Assembly (NCBI GenBank): GCA_023653785.1
Contig: JAMKCH010007174.1
Coordinates: forward strand, 1-64,000
Source: Ophioderma brevispina
Lineage: Eukaryota; Echinodermata; Ophiuroidea; Amphilepidida; Ophiodermatidae
Direction of reading: 5' to 3'
DNA length: 64,000 nucleotides
In this document: one piece after another, positions 49,508-59,956 of the stretch
How positions within the stretch are numbered: position 1 is the first letter of the stretch
How the letters are laid out: each line of letters starts with the position of its first letter
Position numbers and translations under genes: made by a program
The notes under the pieces: model-generated
What the model saw: only the letters and a program-made list of their open reading frames with translations
The model's database searches: none
Told to the model about the DNA's origin: nothing

Positions 49508-49877
49508 AGCCACTATCAGTGATTTTTTTTTTCATAATTAAACAAACTGTGCCCCTATCTTTTCATTGAAGTCCATTTTTTTTTGCACTGTTGTATTGGA
49601 ATTGTTTGTAGTAAACACCCCCTGGAAGTGGCTAAGCGTAAAACGACGTATTTGTCAGAAGTATGCTTTTTATGGTTTGTTTACTAATAAAGTCTGGATG
49701 ATCCCGACTTTTTTTAAGGTCTAGAAACAGTCATAAAAGGCATCTTAAGACTGCTTTAAAATGCTTAAACTTCTGTATTCAAAAGAACTGTAATGATACG
49801 TGTGATAATGACGTAACACAAGCATCTAGAGACAAAATGGGCATTTTGAATTTGGAAAAAAAGACTGATAGTGGCCG
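49508..49877. mobile_element. TTAA-flanked MITE, subfamily A-like
   Basis: TTAA lies at 49504-49507 and 49878-49881. Termini AGCCACTATCAGTGATTTTT and AAAAAGACTGATAGTGGCC are inverted and share CTATCAGTG with 17499-17850 and 62864-63217. Directly abuts subfamily G. Confidence 0.85.
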
Positions 49878-50152
49878 TTAAGTTCAAGAGAACCCCACCA
49901 TTCACAAAGAAATCGCTTTTTGCCCAAATTCCCAATACCTTAAAATTGGAGGTGGATATCAAACTCCCAAGGCTCTTGTGTATCTTGGACCAGAAAACTA
50001 ATACCTAAATTTAGTTTGGGACTAGCATTTATATTCCAAATAGTTCCATAGTTCTATGTGTAAAAATCGTGCAGTAATACCTACCAAAAATGCTCGAGCA
50101 CCGCGGCCTCAGTGAATTAGTAGTCTATGTGAAAAATTATCAACAAACACAT

Positions 50153-50449
50153 TAGGTTTTATAAATCATCTAACTGAAGCCTGATTTCCAAGGTCCAATG
50201 TTGACTGAAATCAATGAATTCCCCTTCTGAGAAGTGGAAGTCCCCAAAAACCTATTTAAGAACCCAAGAGAAAATGGTCTCACCAGTGACCCCAGGTCAA
50301 ACTGTTAGCCATTTATCTTCCCTAATTCCATTTTGGCTCAAAGCCCACATGGACGCATGACAGATCAGTTGGGGGCGGGCCTGGAAGCGGGAATTCAACA
50401 TTGGAAAGGAAATCAGGCTTCAGTAGATGATTTATAAAACCATAATGGT
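50153..50449. mobile_element. Palindromic MITE abutting a larger related element
   Basis: The left arm GGTTTTATAAATCATCTAAC, CTGAAGCCTGATTTCC and CCAATGTTGA are mirrored at 50393-50449 as TCAACATTGG, GGAAATCAGGCTTCAG and GATGATTTATAAAACC. The left arm continues with CCCCTTCTGAGAAGTGGAAG, which reappears inverted at the far right end of the neighbouring 2.6-kb structure. Confidence 0.75.
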
Positions 50450-53045
50450 TTTTCAATAAATTATTAAACTGAAACTGAGTTTCCTTTACACCAAGTTGAC
50501 TGAAACATATGCATTAACCCCCGTGATGAATATTTTCAAGCAACACCCAGACTGACTCACTCAGTCGTAGGTGGAACATGATATTTAAGAGAGCAGCATA
50601 GGATGCAGTCAAAGTAGGACCCAACAAACGCCAGAGTCGAAAACCACATGGAATTTAGATTCCTAAAAGTCAGCAAGCCAATAACTCACCTAAAGTGGAG
50701 TACACCAGGGGGGAGTAATAGGACCTTAGACTTAATATGTGTTTAAATGACCCTGGCCAAAGTTTTTTGGAGGAGAGCCGAGCGAGAATCACGCAGAGCA
50801 AACCCAAGCCTAGGAATAGGGAGAGGAAGAGCTCTGAAAAAGACTGGAGTGCGCCGTAGGCCCTGGATAAAGGGCACGAAGCACCCCGCGGCAAAGGTGA
50901 AGAACAAGGCCTCACAGCCGTTCGAACAACTGAGGATCCGGGGGAACCAGAGAAGCGCAAGGCGGGACCCGCGGCAAAGAAGCCTAACACCAAAAAAACG
51001 GGGAGCGGGCCCCCTAGAGAGGGGGTCAGATCAGAACACCCCGAGAGCCCGCGGAGAGAGGCCCGGGGGGATTACAGGTTGGAGGATCTGAATGAAGGGC
51101 TAAAGGCCAGCCCCGAGGAGGGCTGAGAGAAAAAGTCCGACCCTGACCAGAGAGAAGAAGCTACAGAAAGGAAAGTCTCCGAGCTAATCCAGGTGGGAAA
51201 GGGACCCGGAAAGAGTAATAAATGTGCCGAAGGGCTAGAGCCGACGCCCCACCCAAATTTTTTTGGAGGAAGGAGCGTTGAGCGGGACCAACTGGCGAAA
51301 AGCGCTGCTCGCCCCACCTAGCCCGTGAAGTCCTGGTGAAGCATGCAGCCGGAGCCAGACTAACCCGGGGGGGCTAGCAGGCTAGACATGCGGGGAGCAG
51401 TGAGCAATAAACGACAACCCGCGGCGCCCCGTAATGGGGGGACACCGAGGAGGGGGAAACACCTCAGGGCTGCACGTACCGATTCAAGCCCCGAGACCGT
51501 TACCACGGCAGCGCGGTCGCAGGGTCCGAGACCCTCTTAGACCACGAGCGACGGGTTCGTATGGCGATGGATCGGCCCGAGGAAAACCGGGCGTCACCAT
51601 AGCCACCACACCGCCACCGGACGGACCGCAGCCCCCCAATCCCACAGGGAGAGAGCGGAGCAGACCACGCTAGCCTGCCCCGATAAAGAAACGAGCTAAA
51701 TCAGGCGAGCCAGCGGCCGCCGCGTGCTAGATTGGCGGCCCCCAGAAGGAGCCGGCCCCAACTAGCACGCTATGAAGAAAAAGGAAGGCTGCCGTAACGG
51801 AATGTCTGCAGCAGCCAAAATCCCCAAGGGAAAAAGGCAGAGCAGGACCGCAGCTAGCCTGCACCGGAGACAGCCCTAGGGCTAGACAAGGCGAGCCAGC
51901 GGCCGGTACGGTAGCGAGGTAGACGGCCGGAACTCCCGAGAGAGACAAGCCCCCATAACACGCCATGAAGTAGCGGAAGCTACAACATCTTTAGGTGGTC
52001 CCAAAGCAGCGGGGCTGCCTGCGACGAACCTCGGACGGAGAGATCCGAACACCACCCCCCTTTCCCCTAGCGAAACATAACAGGAAATGTGTTCAAGGCT
52101 AACCATTAAAACAGAAGGCCACCGCAAAAGAACAAGCACCAAAAAGGGACAGCGGAAGCGAGACCCGTATACCGTGATAAGCACGGAAAAAAGAGGGTGC
52201 GGAGGCGGGCATCGCAAAGGAGCGATTGAAACAAGTGGGTTGACAGCCGAGGCCCGATGGGCGCGTGCGTGCCGGAACGAAAACGAGCGATTGAAAAACA
52301 AGACGAGACCGCGGTAAGACACCGGGCCGCCAACGCGGAGACAAGATACCGTCGCGGTAACAACAGTCACACACGGTGTAAAGAATTTTGCCAAAGTCAG
52401 TTCCACATATTTTATTAATATCAACAGCATAAGAATAAAAAGAGGAACACTCACCCAAAAGAACTTTTATTGATAGTATGGAACTACAAGAAAAGAAGAA
52501 ACAGCTCACAAGCAAAAGGCATCCAAAGCACGCAACACGTGCGGCAAATGGCTGCATTTGTTACCTTCTTTTGCCCGCTACACAGATCAGGCGGCCCAAA
52601 AAAGGATACACAATAGAAGCTCTCCGACGGGCGTTAAAAGTCTCGCTGTTTATTCCGTCCGACTGAGCGTTATAAATCCAGTATATCATCCAGTAATATA
52701 TCCAGGATAGTTAGGTTATAGTAGTAGGAGATTCAGTATAGACGGACAACTAGTCCAGAGTATCAAAAAACTCTACAGTTAATTTTGGCCTGCTAATGAC
52801 AGAAGCGGCGGTGTAAACACGGCGTCCGTTTGGTAAGGCGCCCCAAAACGGAATTGAGGAAGAGTAATGCGCTAACAGGGTGTGACTGGGGTCCCCCCCC
52901 CAATAGGTTGATAACATTTCTCTTTGAGGGGTGCTAAAAATTAGCGATTTTGGGGAAATTCCACTTCTCAGAAGGGAAATGAATAGTGTCAGTCAAAACA
53001 TTGGTGTAAAAGGAAATCAGTTCAGTGTAATGATTTGAGTAATGC
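50450..53045. mobile_element. 2.6-kb inverted-repeat structure enclosing a GC-rich island
   Basis: The left arm (AAATTATTAAACTGAAACTG, TTTCCTTTACACCA, TTGACTGA) is mirrored at about 52980-53036 (TCAGTCAA, TTGGTGTAAAAGGAAA, CAGTTCAGTGTAATGATTT). These arms are related to those of the adjacent MITE at 50153-50449. The right arm also carries CCACTTCTCAGAAGGG, complementary to that MITE's left arm, so the outer pair could equally be 50153 and 53036. Frames inside do not resemble a known transposase. Confidence 0.6.
50745..52370. other. GC- and CpG-rich island of unknown origin
   Basis: Composition changes abruptly from AT-rich flanks to GC-rich, purine-rich sequence with many CpG dinucleotides (for example CCGCGGC, CCGTTCGAAC, GGCGCCCCG). 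It contains two diverged tandem units of about 182 bp, with GCTAGCCTGC(C/A)CCG at about 51670 and 51853, each followed by AGGCGAGCCAGCGGCCG and CACGC(T/C)ATGAAG. Minus-strand frames of 190, 152 and 107 codons and a plus frame of 114 codons (Arg/Lys-rich) exist, but overlap in several frames as GC-rich DNA does, and none is recognisable. It could be a young insertion, a CpG-island promoter, or an unknown element's body. Confidence 0.6.
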
Positions 53046-53165
53046 TCGATTTCACATCCTCCAAAAATGCTTTGTAAAGCGATCAGATGAAGTCATCCGC
53101 TCCACTTTAAATGCATTGTAGAGGAAATGGGAAATCAGTGAATGTGGTAGCAGTAGCAAACATGT

Positions 53166-53804
53166 GGCGCCCACATCCCATACTGTCTTATCTGACAGTT
53201 TTACTTTTTTAGATATTTTGCATTAATATTGTATCTTATAATGTGATGCGGTCTTATACATGCACAAAGTTACATACTTCAAAAGGACCTAATGAGTGAG
53301 ATATTAATTAGAATTTGAATATAAGCCCAAAACTGCATATCGCGATTTCCACATACTGGCGTATGTTTCATTACACGTAATTCAACAGGCGTGTAATTAA
53401 CGCTGTTCGTAAAAACAAGCTCGTTAACGCTTTCACATACGATCTATGTGTGGTCGTATCATGCCTCGTGCGTGAACATTACTCGTGTTCAAGAGATTCT
53501 ATCTGAAACACATTGAAATATAACATTGAAATCCGAGACGTGTGTGAAAAATACGACTTTTTGGTGCGTTTCACATACAGACTTAAGACTGGGTGGATTA
53601 TATCAGGAATACAATTGCACTTTTTCAAAACTCAGCAAGATTAAAACTTAAACTTCAGAATGGGTTCTTATAAGCAAAGTAACGGTATATTGTACGTTTA
53701 ATTCCATCGTACAAAACATGAAATCTATCGGTAGATAGATTTCAATGGCGATTTTCTCGAAAAACGGCATTTCATCAGTTAAGACAGTATGTGATGTGGG
53801 CGCG
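53166..53804. mobile_element. TIR element, ~640 bp, with CACATAC subterminal motifs
   Basis: The left terminus CGCCCACATCCCATACTGTC and right terminus (complement CGCCCACATCACATACTGTC) match at all but one or two positions. TTTCACATAC or its complement recurs in the interior near 53347, 53431 and 53568, with several ACG-containing repeats. No transposase frame and no clear target duplication. Confidence 0.75.
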
Positions 53805-53809
53805 ATGGG

Positions 53810-54305
53810 CTTTGTCATTACAACTTATCAAAAAGCAAGTTCGTAATGTAGAAATCTCACAAAAGGTCTATACACAGAACATCTATTGAAGAGCAATAGG
53901 CCAAACACATAGTACATTAAAAAACAACACCACCAAAAGTTAAAACCAGAGTATCTGAAGGAATCAGGAAGACCAATGATTTATTTCCGGCAAAGGGGTA
54001 TTAACTATGAGGTTAAGGTATGCTAATCGACACAGGGCTAAGTTTCAGTAACCTGGAGATGGGCATGTAACAGCAGTTAGCTTACCATGCATGTTCTGGG
54101 TTCATCATAAATCATATAAACATCCAGGGTGTGGGTTATTTGCTCAATACAATGGTCAAAGAAAGCTATTGAACTGTGCCATGAATTGAGAGTTATATAA
54201 GCTCATAGTGATTGGAACTTTCAAAAACTTAGCATACAAAAAGGGTGGTGTGTTGCAGAGTGTCTAAAAACAATGAAGGTATGGTGGGGCAACTTCAGGA
54301 AGCCT
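53810..54305. other. Intergenic stretch, no gene supported
   Basis: No element boundaries or coding frames noticed. Confidence 0.45.
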
Positions 54306-54314
54306 GACTGTTGT

Positions 54315-54500
54315 CTAGTGGCGTAACCACAGAGGGGTCGGGGGTGGGGTGGGGCCGGGGGCCAGCCGCCCCCGTGGGGAATCTTGCTCCACATACTTGC
54401 CCCCATGAAAAATTAGTGATTTACATAGGCCCATAACTATACTAATCAAATTTTAAATTATGCTTCCCCCACCCTGAAAAAAAAAGTCTGGTTAACCATG
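54315..54500. mobile_element. hAT-type MITE with perfect 8-bp target duplication
   Basis: The left end CTAGTGGCGTAACCAC and right end CTGGTTAACCATG are inverted. ACTGTTGT flanks both sides (54307-54314 and 54501-54508). The interior is the same family as the split element at 15831-16878 (GGGGAATCTTG, ACATAGGCCCATAACTATAC). Confidence 0.9.
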
Positions 54501-54509
54501 ACTGTTGTA

Positions 54510-55712
54510 AAAAAAACTTTTGTTATTTCACAAAAATGTCCAAAGTGGATTGTACCATGCACCAATATGAGTCTCATTTTAGCCTTTTTGGTGGTATGAA
54601 GCGCCTCTTTTTATGCCAAATTGAGTATTGACGGTTCACTTTTTTTTCAAATTTGTCAGAAAATAGGCAAAAAAATTCCTCAATCTGGGATACAAAAATC
54701 AAAAATTGTTAAAACATCAATCGGACAATTTTGAGAGAACTTTTTTCTACACTATGGATGTGCATTCATGGTATAGCAATCGGATAGAATAAAATGATGC
54801 TTGAGTAAGACCAATACAGAGGCCATTACCTCTCACAATCATCATTTACTTTCAAATTTGATATGCCTGATTTGGATCTTAATTAAAAGTGTAACATCAT
54901 ATCAACAAATTATTATTATTGCCATTCTGGTGACAATAAACAGTGATGCATTTTTAAACTTGACATTTCAAGAGTGACATTTTGTAAATTACAATCTTGT
55001 TCATAAGTCCTTGGAACACTTGTTAATATTGGCAGCTATGCAAGAGATATAGGCTTGAAACACATTGTAACTATAACTTTCTTTCCTCCTCCCCGTCCCC
55101 TCCCAAGTCAGTGTTGAAAATAATATGCAGCGAGATGGACCAACCGACCAAGTGTATCATGCTTGTGCAACATTGAACTGAGGGGGTGGGAACCAAATCT
55201 GCACAGAGTGTATTATGAACAAGATTGTAGATATTATGGTATATCAAACATTACACATTCATAATCCTAATTAACCCTAAGTATAACTTTAAAGACACTA
55301 ACCCCAAGTTCGTAAAACACTAATCCTAGCACTATAGTTATGGTAAATAATACCAATCCCTAAAATCTGTTACCAGTAGTGCATAGATGTCAAAAACTCA
55401 ACTTTGACCAAAAGTGAGGGCAGTGTTTGTCAACATTTTGAATAAAAATCATTTCGTCAGCTATGTCCAACAAGCGACACTAACAATTCTACCCCAAATC
55501 CCCTTGTTACTTGTAAAAGCAACAGTAGTGCATTTTACCATATGCCAAAATTTCTCACAGGGGCTATTTGTGAAAACATAGGGCTAATAGCCCTCATTTA
55601 TTTTGTGCCCTGTTCTGGGCCAAGACCAATTCAAAGGTAAGAAGTTGACATGGGTGGTTAAAAATTACATGTACATACTACCATAACCATGGTACAGTAT
55701 CTTCATTAGTTA
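54510..55712. other. Intergenic stretch, no gene supported
   Basis: AT-rich, without recognisable frames or repeat boundaries. Confidence 0.45.
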
Positions 55713-55715
55713 AGT

Positions 55716-56080
55716 TAGTTAAACCAAAGTTTTAAATCCGGTTTTGCCCCTGTACACTAGGGTGGCCAGATACACCTTGCCCTCAGTAATACTACTATGT
55801 GAGGATTTATTGGAGCGAAAGATAATTGACCGGATGCCCTTACTGACGCCAATCCATAGTTTTGGCGGTGGGCCTAGCCTTTGGGCAACCATGCCCACCA
55901 TGCAAGTGCAAGGCAGCATGTGCTGGATGGCCGCAATTAGCTCTCCAGATGTGACACCCTTGTAGGTAGATCTTCTTTTTCATTCTACCAGGGTAACCAG
56001 CTACCCTCATCAGATTTCCTTAGAAACCCGAGGGGGGGGGTGTTGGTTTATCCGCCGACTCGGCCCTGGGACAGGTAATA
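55716..56080 (-). mobile_element. RTE-like LINE 3' end (UTR), minus strand
   Basis: The complement contains GGCCCACCGCCAAAACTATGG then GGCGTCAGTAAGGGCATCCGG, the signature 3' region of RTE-like LINEs (usual form CAGGAAGGGCATCCGG). It ends with AACCGGATTTAAAACTTTGG, which matches the 3' end of the fragment at 8437. Read upstream on the minus strand, GGTAGCTGGTTACCCTGGTAG precedes. No RT frame remains, so this is a 5'-truncated copy of the same or a closely related family. Confidence 0.7.
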
Positions 56081-56216
56081 CTGGTTAACAGGATACCAGT
56101 AGCAGGCCCTCAAAGGAACTTGACCTGACAAACATTGCTGGATGCAAATTCAGGTTTAGACTAAAACAAGTTATACTTTTCTTTTTTTGGCAAAAACAAC
56201 TCTTGTTATACATTAA

Positions 56217-56344
56217 AGGGATTAGCAGCGATAATGAGAGAATCGAAACAAATGTGGAAATGCAGTTTTTAACTTTTAGATAATGGATAAGTGAATTTGA
56301 TGATTTTTTCGATGTTTCGGATTAGCAAATCGCTGCTAATCCCT
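56217..56344. mobile_element. Short TTAA-flanked palindromic MITE
   Basis: TTAA lies at 56213-56216 and 56345-56348. AGGGATTAGCAGCGAT is a perfect 16-bp terminal inverted repeat. TTTGATGATTTTTTCGAT links it to subfamily A. At 128 bp it is an internal-deletion derivative. Confidence 0.85.
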
Positions 56345-56709
56345 TTAAGTAGCATACTAGTTCTAAAGCACCATATGTGATCTTCCTAAATTCTTATTCA
56401 CTTTGAAAAGAGAGAAATATATTATTACCGATATTAATGATATATACATAAAGTTTTTATACATGGTATCAATGCTATTAAAATGCATTTTATTATAAAG
56501 ACAGTAATATTTGCCACACCAGTCATCAGTATTGCACTTTCTTAATAAAATCATAAAAGATTTAAAAATAATATTTAAAATATACAAAACCATACATGGA
56601 ATCCATAATGGCAAAAATCAATTCTGTGATAAATATGATTGCTTTAAGAATGCATCAACCAACGAAGAAAGAAAGAAAAGAACTAAAAAATCTTAATTCC
56701 AAATTTTAA

Positions 56710-57052
56710 AGGTGCGTGTTGCAATCGTCTTTGGGACCCCCCCTGCTTTACCCGGAAGGAAGTAGTATCGATTTTGAATCCGATGAAAGGCCGATTTTTC
56801 GATCATTGTCGTCCTGAAAATTGAGCCATTCAAATCCAGTTCATTCCTAAGATATAAACAAAAAAACGCTGTTGTAGTGGTTAACCATTAAATATTAGCA
56901 CAGTAATGAATAGGGCGTGCACCATGCATTATCGCATCTAGCATGAAAACCGCAATGTTTGTTTCACATGGTACTTGATGAGGTGTATGTGCAAGTGCCA
57001 GGCAATCATATCAAGTAGAGAACACAATACACATAAATCGGAACAAGCACCT
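56710..57052. mobile_element. TTAA-flanked MITE, subfamily B
   Basis: TTAA lies at 56706-56709 and 57053-57056. Termini AGGTGCGTGTTGC and GGAACAAGCACCT are inverted. Interior landmarks (AAGTAGTATCGATTTTGA, GGTTAACCATTAAATATT, AGTAGAGAACACAATACACA) appear in reverse order in 59512-59804. Confidence 0.85.
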
Positions 57053-57059
57053 TTAATAT

Positions 57060-57625
57060 TATTATATATATGAAGCTCCATCTATACCGCATATTTTTAA
57101 TACTGTACAGTATTTCAAAATCATTGAACAGTATTTTTTGATACTGTGCAGTTAGTTTGTTACCTTGTTTTTGGTAGCTTATTTAGCACTAGTAATATGT
57201 GCGATCCTTTATATAGCGTCCATGAACTTTATATGAGTTTACACATTGCTCAAGCTTGCTTGCTGCATTGGTGCTCCAGTAGCTTAGTGGGGAATCGCAT
57301 TCAAAGCATAAACATTGAAAATGGCCGCGTACACACAGACGACAAAAACACTGTGGTTGTGTTACATGAGGAAGAATCCTACATAAAACAGAAGAGAGTA
57401 TACCACCGGACATCGCACTAAAAGGCGGCCAACATTTGAGATTGTATCTTGGCGAAAATCAACTCAGTGTCAGTGTCACAACTTAGCCTTCGAAGCTTTG
57501 ACTGACTGAGTCTGAGTAAGTTTGCCTACCAGGGTAACAGAATTCGTAGGCCATGGCAAAGTCATGAAAGTGAATACCATTCCCACTTTGTAAATTGTGT
57601 TGCATTTTACAGTTAGCTTCATATT
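57060..57625. other. Intergenic stretch, no gene supported
   Basis: A 91-codon plus frame at 57146-57421 has no recognisable features. No splice signals connect it to anything. Confidence 0.4.
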
Positions 57626-57631
57626 ATATAA

Positions 57632-57790
57632 CAATAATAATATTGGATGGCTTTTTTCGGGTGATATGAGAATATGCCGCACTTGTCGAGAAAATATCGA
57701 ACTCGCCTTCGGCGCGTTCGATATGTTCATGACTTGTTTTCTGCGGGTAGATTCTCATATCACCGAAAAAAGCCATCCAATATATTATTG
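57632..57790. repeat. Long hairpin (foldback) element
   Basis: CAATAATA(A)TATTGGATGGC, TTTTTTCGG and GTGATATGAGAAT are mirrored at the right end (ATTCTCATATCACC, GAAAAAAGCC, CCAATATATTATTG). The centre is a second strong stem, ATATCGAAC.CGCC-TTCGG-CGCGTTCGATAT. Total 159 bp, similar in scale to the hairpin at 46894. Confidence 0.85.
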
Positions 57791-57794
57791 CACC

Positions 57795-58455
57795 TCATGA
57801 ATCTTTCAGGAACCCATCATGCTTCTCATGGCTGATTCCTACTGCAAGTACAAATGTTGAAAATGTTTCTCTACATCCTATTATCCCCACTGAGGTCTCG
57901 CTCTCCAACTTGACACATGCATCAGTAAATTAGGGGTGCAAACAGAGTGGTTCATCACACATATCAACAATGATACTCATGCATCCACATATTTGTCCCG
58001 TGAGAGTGGCTCCTTGCTGCTAGAGGGATAAAAAATTGGGACACATTGGATCCAGAGTTGTATTAACATGTTTGAATCCCTTTCAACAAACAAAAATACA
58101 TTACTGACCTTGAGTATAGTCCCATGCGCGATTATAATCCCACCCCCAGATTTGAGAGAATCTGAAGATAGGAGAAAATACTATTTTTCCCACCATAATT
58201 TTTTTTTTCTGGTTTGTTACAATCCATTATTTCTTACAAAATAATTAGGTTCATGCGTTGTAGTTCTTTTACAGGTCTGTCTTTGATACACACCTCTCAT
58301 ATACACTGAAAATAGTTTGGAAAAGTTGCTCTGAAAGGCGTAAAAGGCTGACGTCCGTGTCTTTCATGTTAGGGTGGAGATCCGTATTATAATCCCACTC
58401 CCTAATTCAACGCTAATTCAGGTAAAACAGGTGGACTATATAGGGTCGTACAGTA
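57795..58455. other. Intergenic stretch, no gene supported
   Basis: ATTATAATCCCAC(C)C occurs twice (about 58131 and 58390). Nothing else noticed. Confidence 0.45.
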
Positions 58456-58471
58456 CTTATGAAACTTATCA

Positions 58472-58732
58472 GGCCGTATGCAGGGGGTGTGGGGGTGCAG
58501 TTGCAACCCCCCAATAAAAACCACAAAAAGGGGGAAATGTCACCTTTGATTATTTTTTCATAAAAAGGTCAAAATTTATAGAAATATGACGAAAAACACC
58601 ACATTTTGGCGATGATGAGATGCCTGTCAAATCAAAACATCCAAACTGGACAATTTTAGGGGGTTAGTCCTTTTCAAAAAACGCCCACTTTACGAAGACC
58701 CGCTCCCCCGTAAAAAATCAGGCGTACGGGCC
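58472..58732. mobile_element. GC-bounded MITE-like element with imperfect 12-13-bp flanking repeat
   Basis: GGCCGTATGCAGGGGGTG on the left and CCCCCGTAAAAAATCAGGCGTACGGGCC on the right (broken here as CCCCCGTAAAAAATC and GGCGTACGGGCC) are short inverted ends. ATGAAACTTATCA precedes and ATGAAACTATGA follows. Inside are AAAGGGGGAAATGTCACC and the family's A-rich blocks. The right edge at 3620-3640 (CCCCCGTGAAAAAATCCTGCG) is similar. Confidence 0.55.
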
Positions 58733-58739
58733 ATGAAAC

Positions 58740-59290
58740 TATGAATATTCATGTATAGGCCGTATTCCGTATTCTCACATAATAGTAAAAATACAGAAAT
58801 CTTTCATCTTTCATAATAATTTAGCAAAATCTCAATCGAAACAATAGTTTTGGCATGTTTGTGCTTTGCAGTTGCACCTGGTGTCCTAGCGTGTAATCGG
58901 AGTTCCAAACGTGACGAACAATGCATCGACTTAAGCGTACTGCATACCGAATAAAATGCACTTTGTGACCTGGGGCGTGCGTGACATGCTAATTTTTGCC
59001 TTATCAGCGAGTGTTGATAATGCATCAACAACGGCACAACTCATGTCAAGGAGATACGATGAGCTTGCTTGAATTAGGCATAACCACTCGGCCGAGTTCC
59101 TTTTTTCTTCTAAGACTTTCGATTACATGTACTGGGTTAGGCAAAGGTTTAGAAGTTAGGACTTACATACATAGGTTTTAAATTCAATATACAACCAACA
59201 AAACAAAATCAGACGAGACATGTATCACTACTATAGACCTTAATAAAACTGTAACATTACAACTCAAGTCAAAATTCCAGTTGAACCAAG
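58740..59290. other. Intergenic stretch, no gene supported
   Basis: No coding or repeat signal noticed. Confidence 0.45.
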
Positions 59291-59297
59291 TAAATAA

Positions 59298-59952
59298 AGG
59301 CTGACTCAGAAGATTTGCGCAAAAGAGGGCACCCTCAAATTTCAAAACCAATGTGTTTTTTGCTATACATAATGCTTGTTCATACAATTACAAGAAACTG
59401 TGTAAAATGAGCCAAGCAAATTAAGTCCCTCAGATAGAAATTCACAACTTTCTAATAAAATTCCGGATCCAGAATTTTTGTTAGACACAGAGTATCCTAT
59501 GGCACTGTTAAAGGGGTCGTTCTGATTTTGTCTATCGTGTTCTCTACTTGTTATGAGAGCCTGAACTTTTACACATGGCTATCACGTACGTGGGTGAAAC
59601 AAGCTTGCGGTTTTGATACTAGACGCGATTAATGCATAGTAGCAACGCCATATTCATACTGTGCAATATTGATGGTTAACAACTAAAACGGTAGTTTTTT
59701 TATCTATATCTGGAGAAAGAAATGGATTTTAAAACTGAAATTTCAGGACAACAATGAGAAAAATACGGCTGTCATCTGATATCAAAAATTGATACTACTT
59801 CCGGTTAAGCTACTCATAATTTTTTACTGCATCAAAACAAAGATAGTTTCATCTCAAAACTTTGGAAATAAAGCAGCTTAGGTGAATATTTGGTTCTAGA
59901 TGACTCTCTTTAAGTAATGCAGAAATTATATTTGAAACCTCTGATGTCAGCC
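59298..59952 (-). mobile_element. TTAA-flanked MITE, subfamily C, split by subfamily B insertion
   Basis: ATAA (59294-59297, one change from TTAA) and TTAA (59953-59956) flank it. The sequence before 59508 (AGGCTGACTCAG, GAGGGCACCCTC, ATTCCGGATCCAGAATTTTT) and after 59805 (TTTTTTACTGCATCAAAAC, TTGGTTCTAGATGACT, CTCTGATGTCAGCC) together give the complement of 6363-6717. The insert accounts for the extra length. Confidence 0.85.
59512..59804 (-). mobile_element. TTAA MITE, subfamily B, nested in subfamily C, right end truncated
   Basis: TTAA lies at 59508-59511. The sequence is the reverse of 56710-57052 (GTTCTCTACTTG.TATGA, GATGGTTAACAACTA, AATTGATACTACTTCCGG). The expected last ~45 bases and terminus are absent. 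The TTAA at 59805-59808 probably derives from internal CCGGGTAAAGC-like sequence, not a true flank. Confidence 0.8.
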
Positions 59953-59956
59953 TTAA

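Noticed and set aside
51882..52557. 190- and 152-codon minus frames in the GC-rich island
   Set aside because: They overlap each other and plus-strand frames, have Leu/Ser/Arg-rich composition expected of GC-rich noncoding DNA, and match no remembered family.
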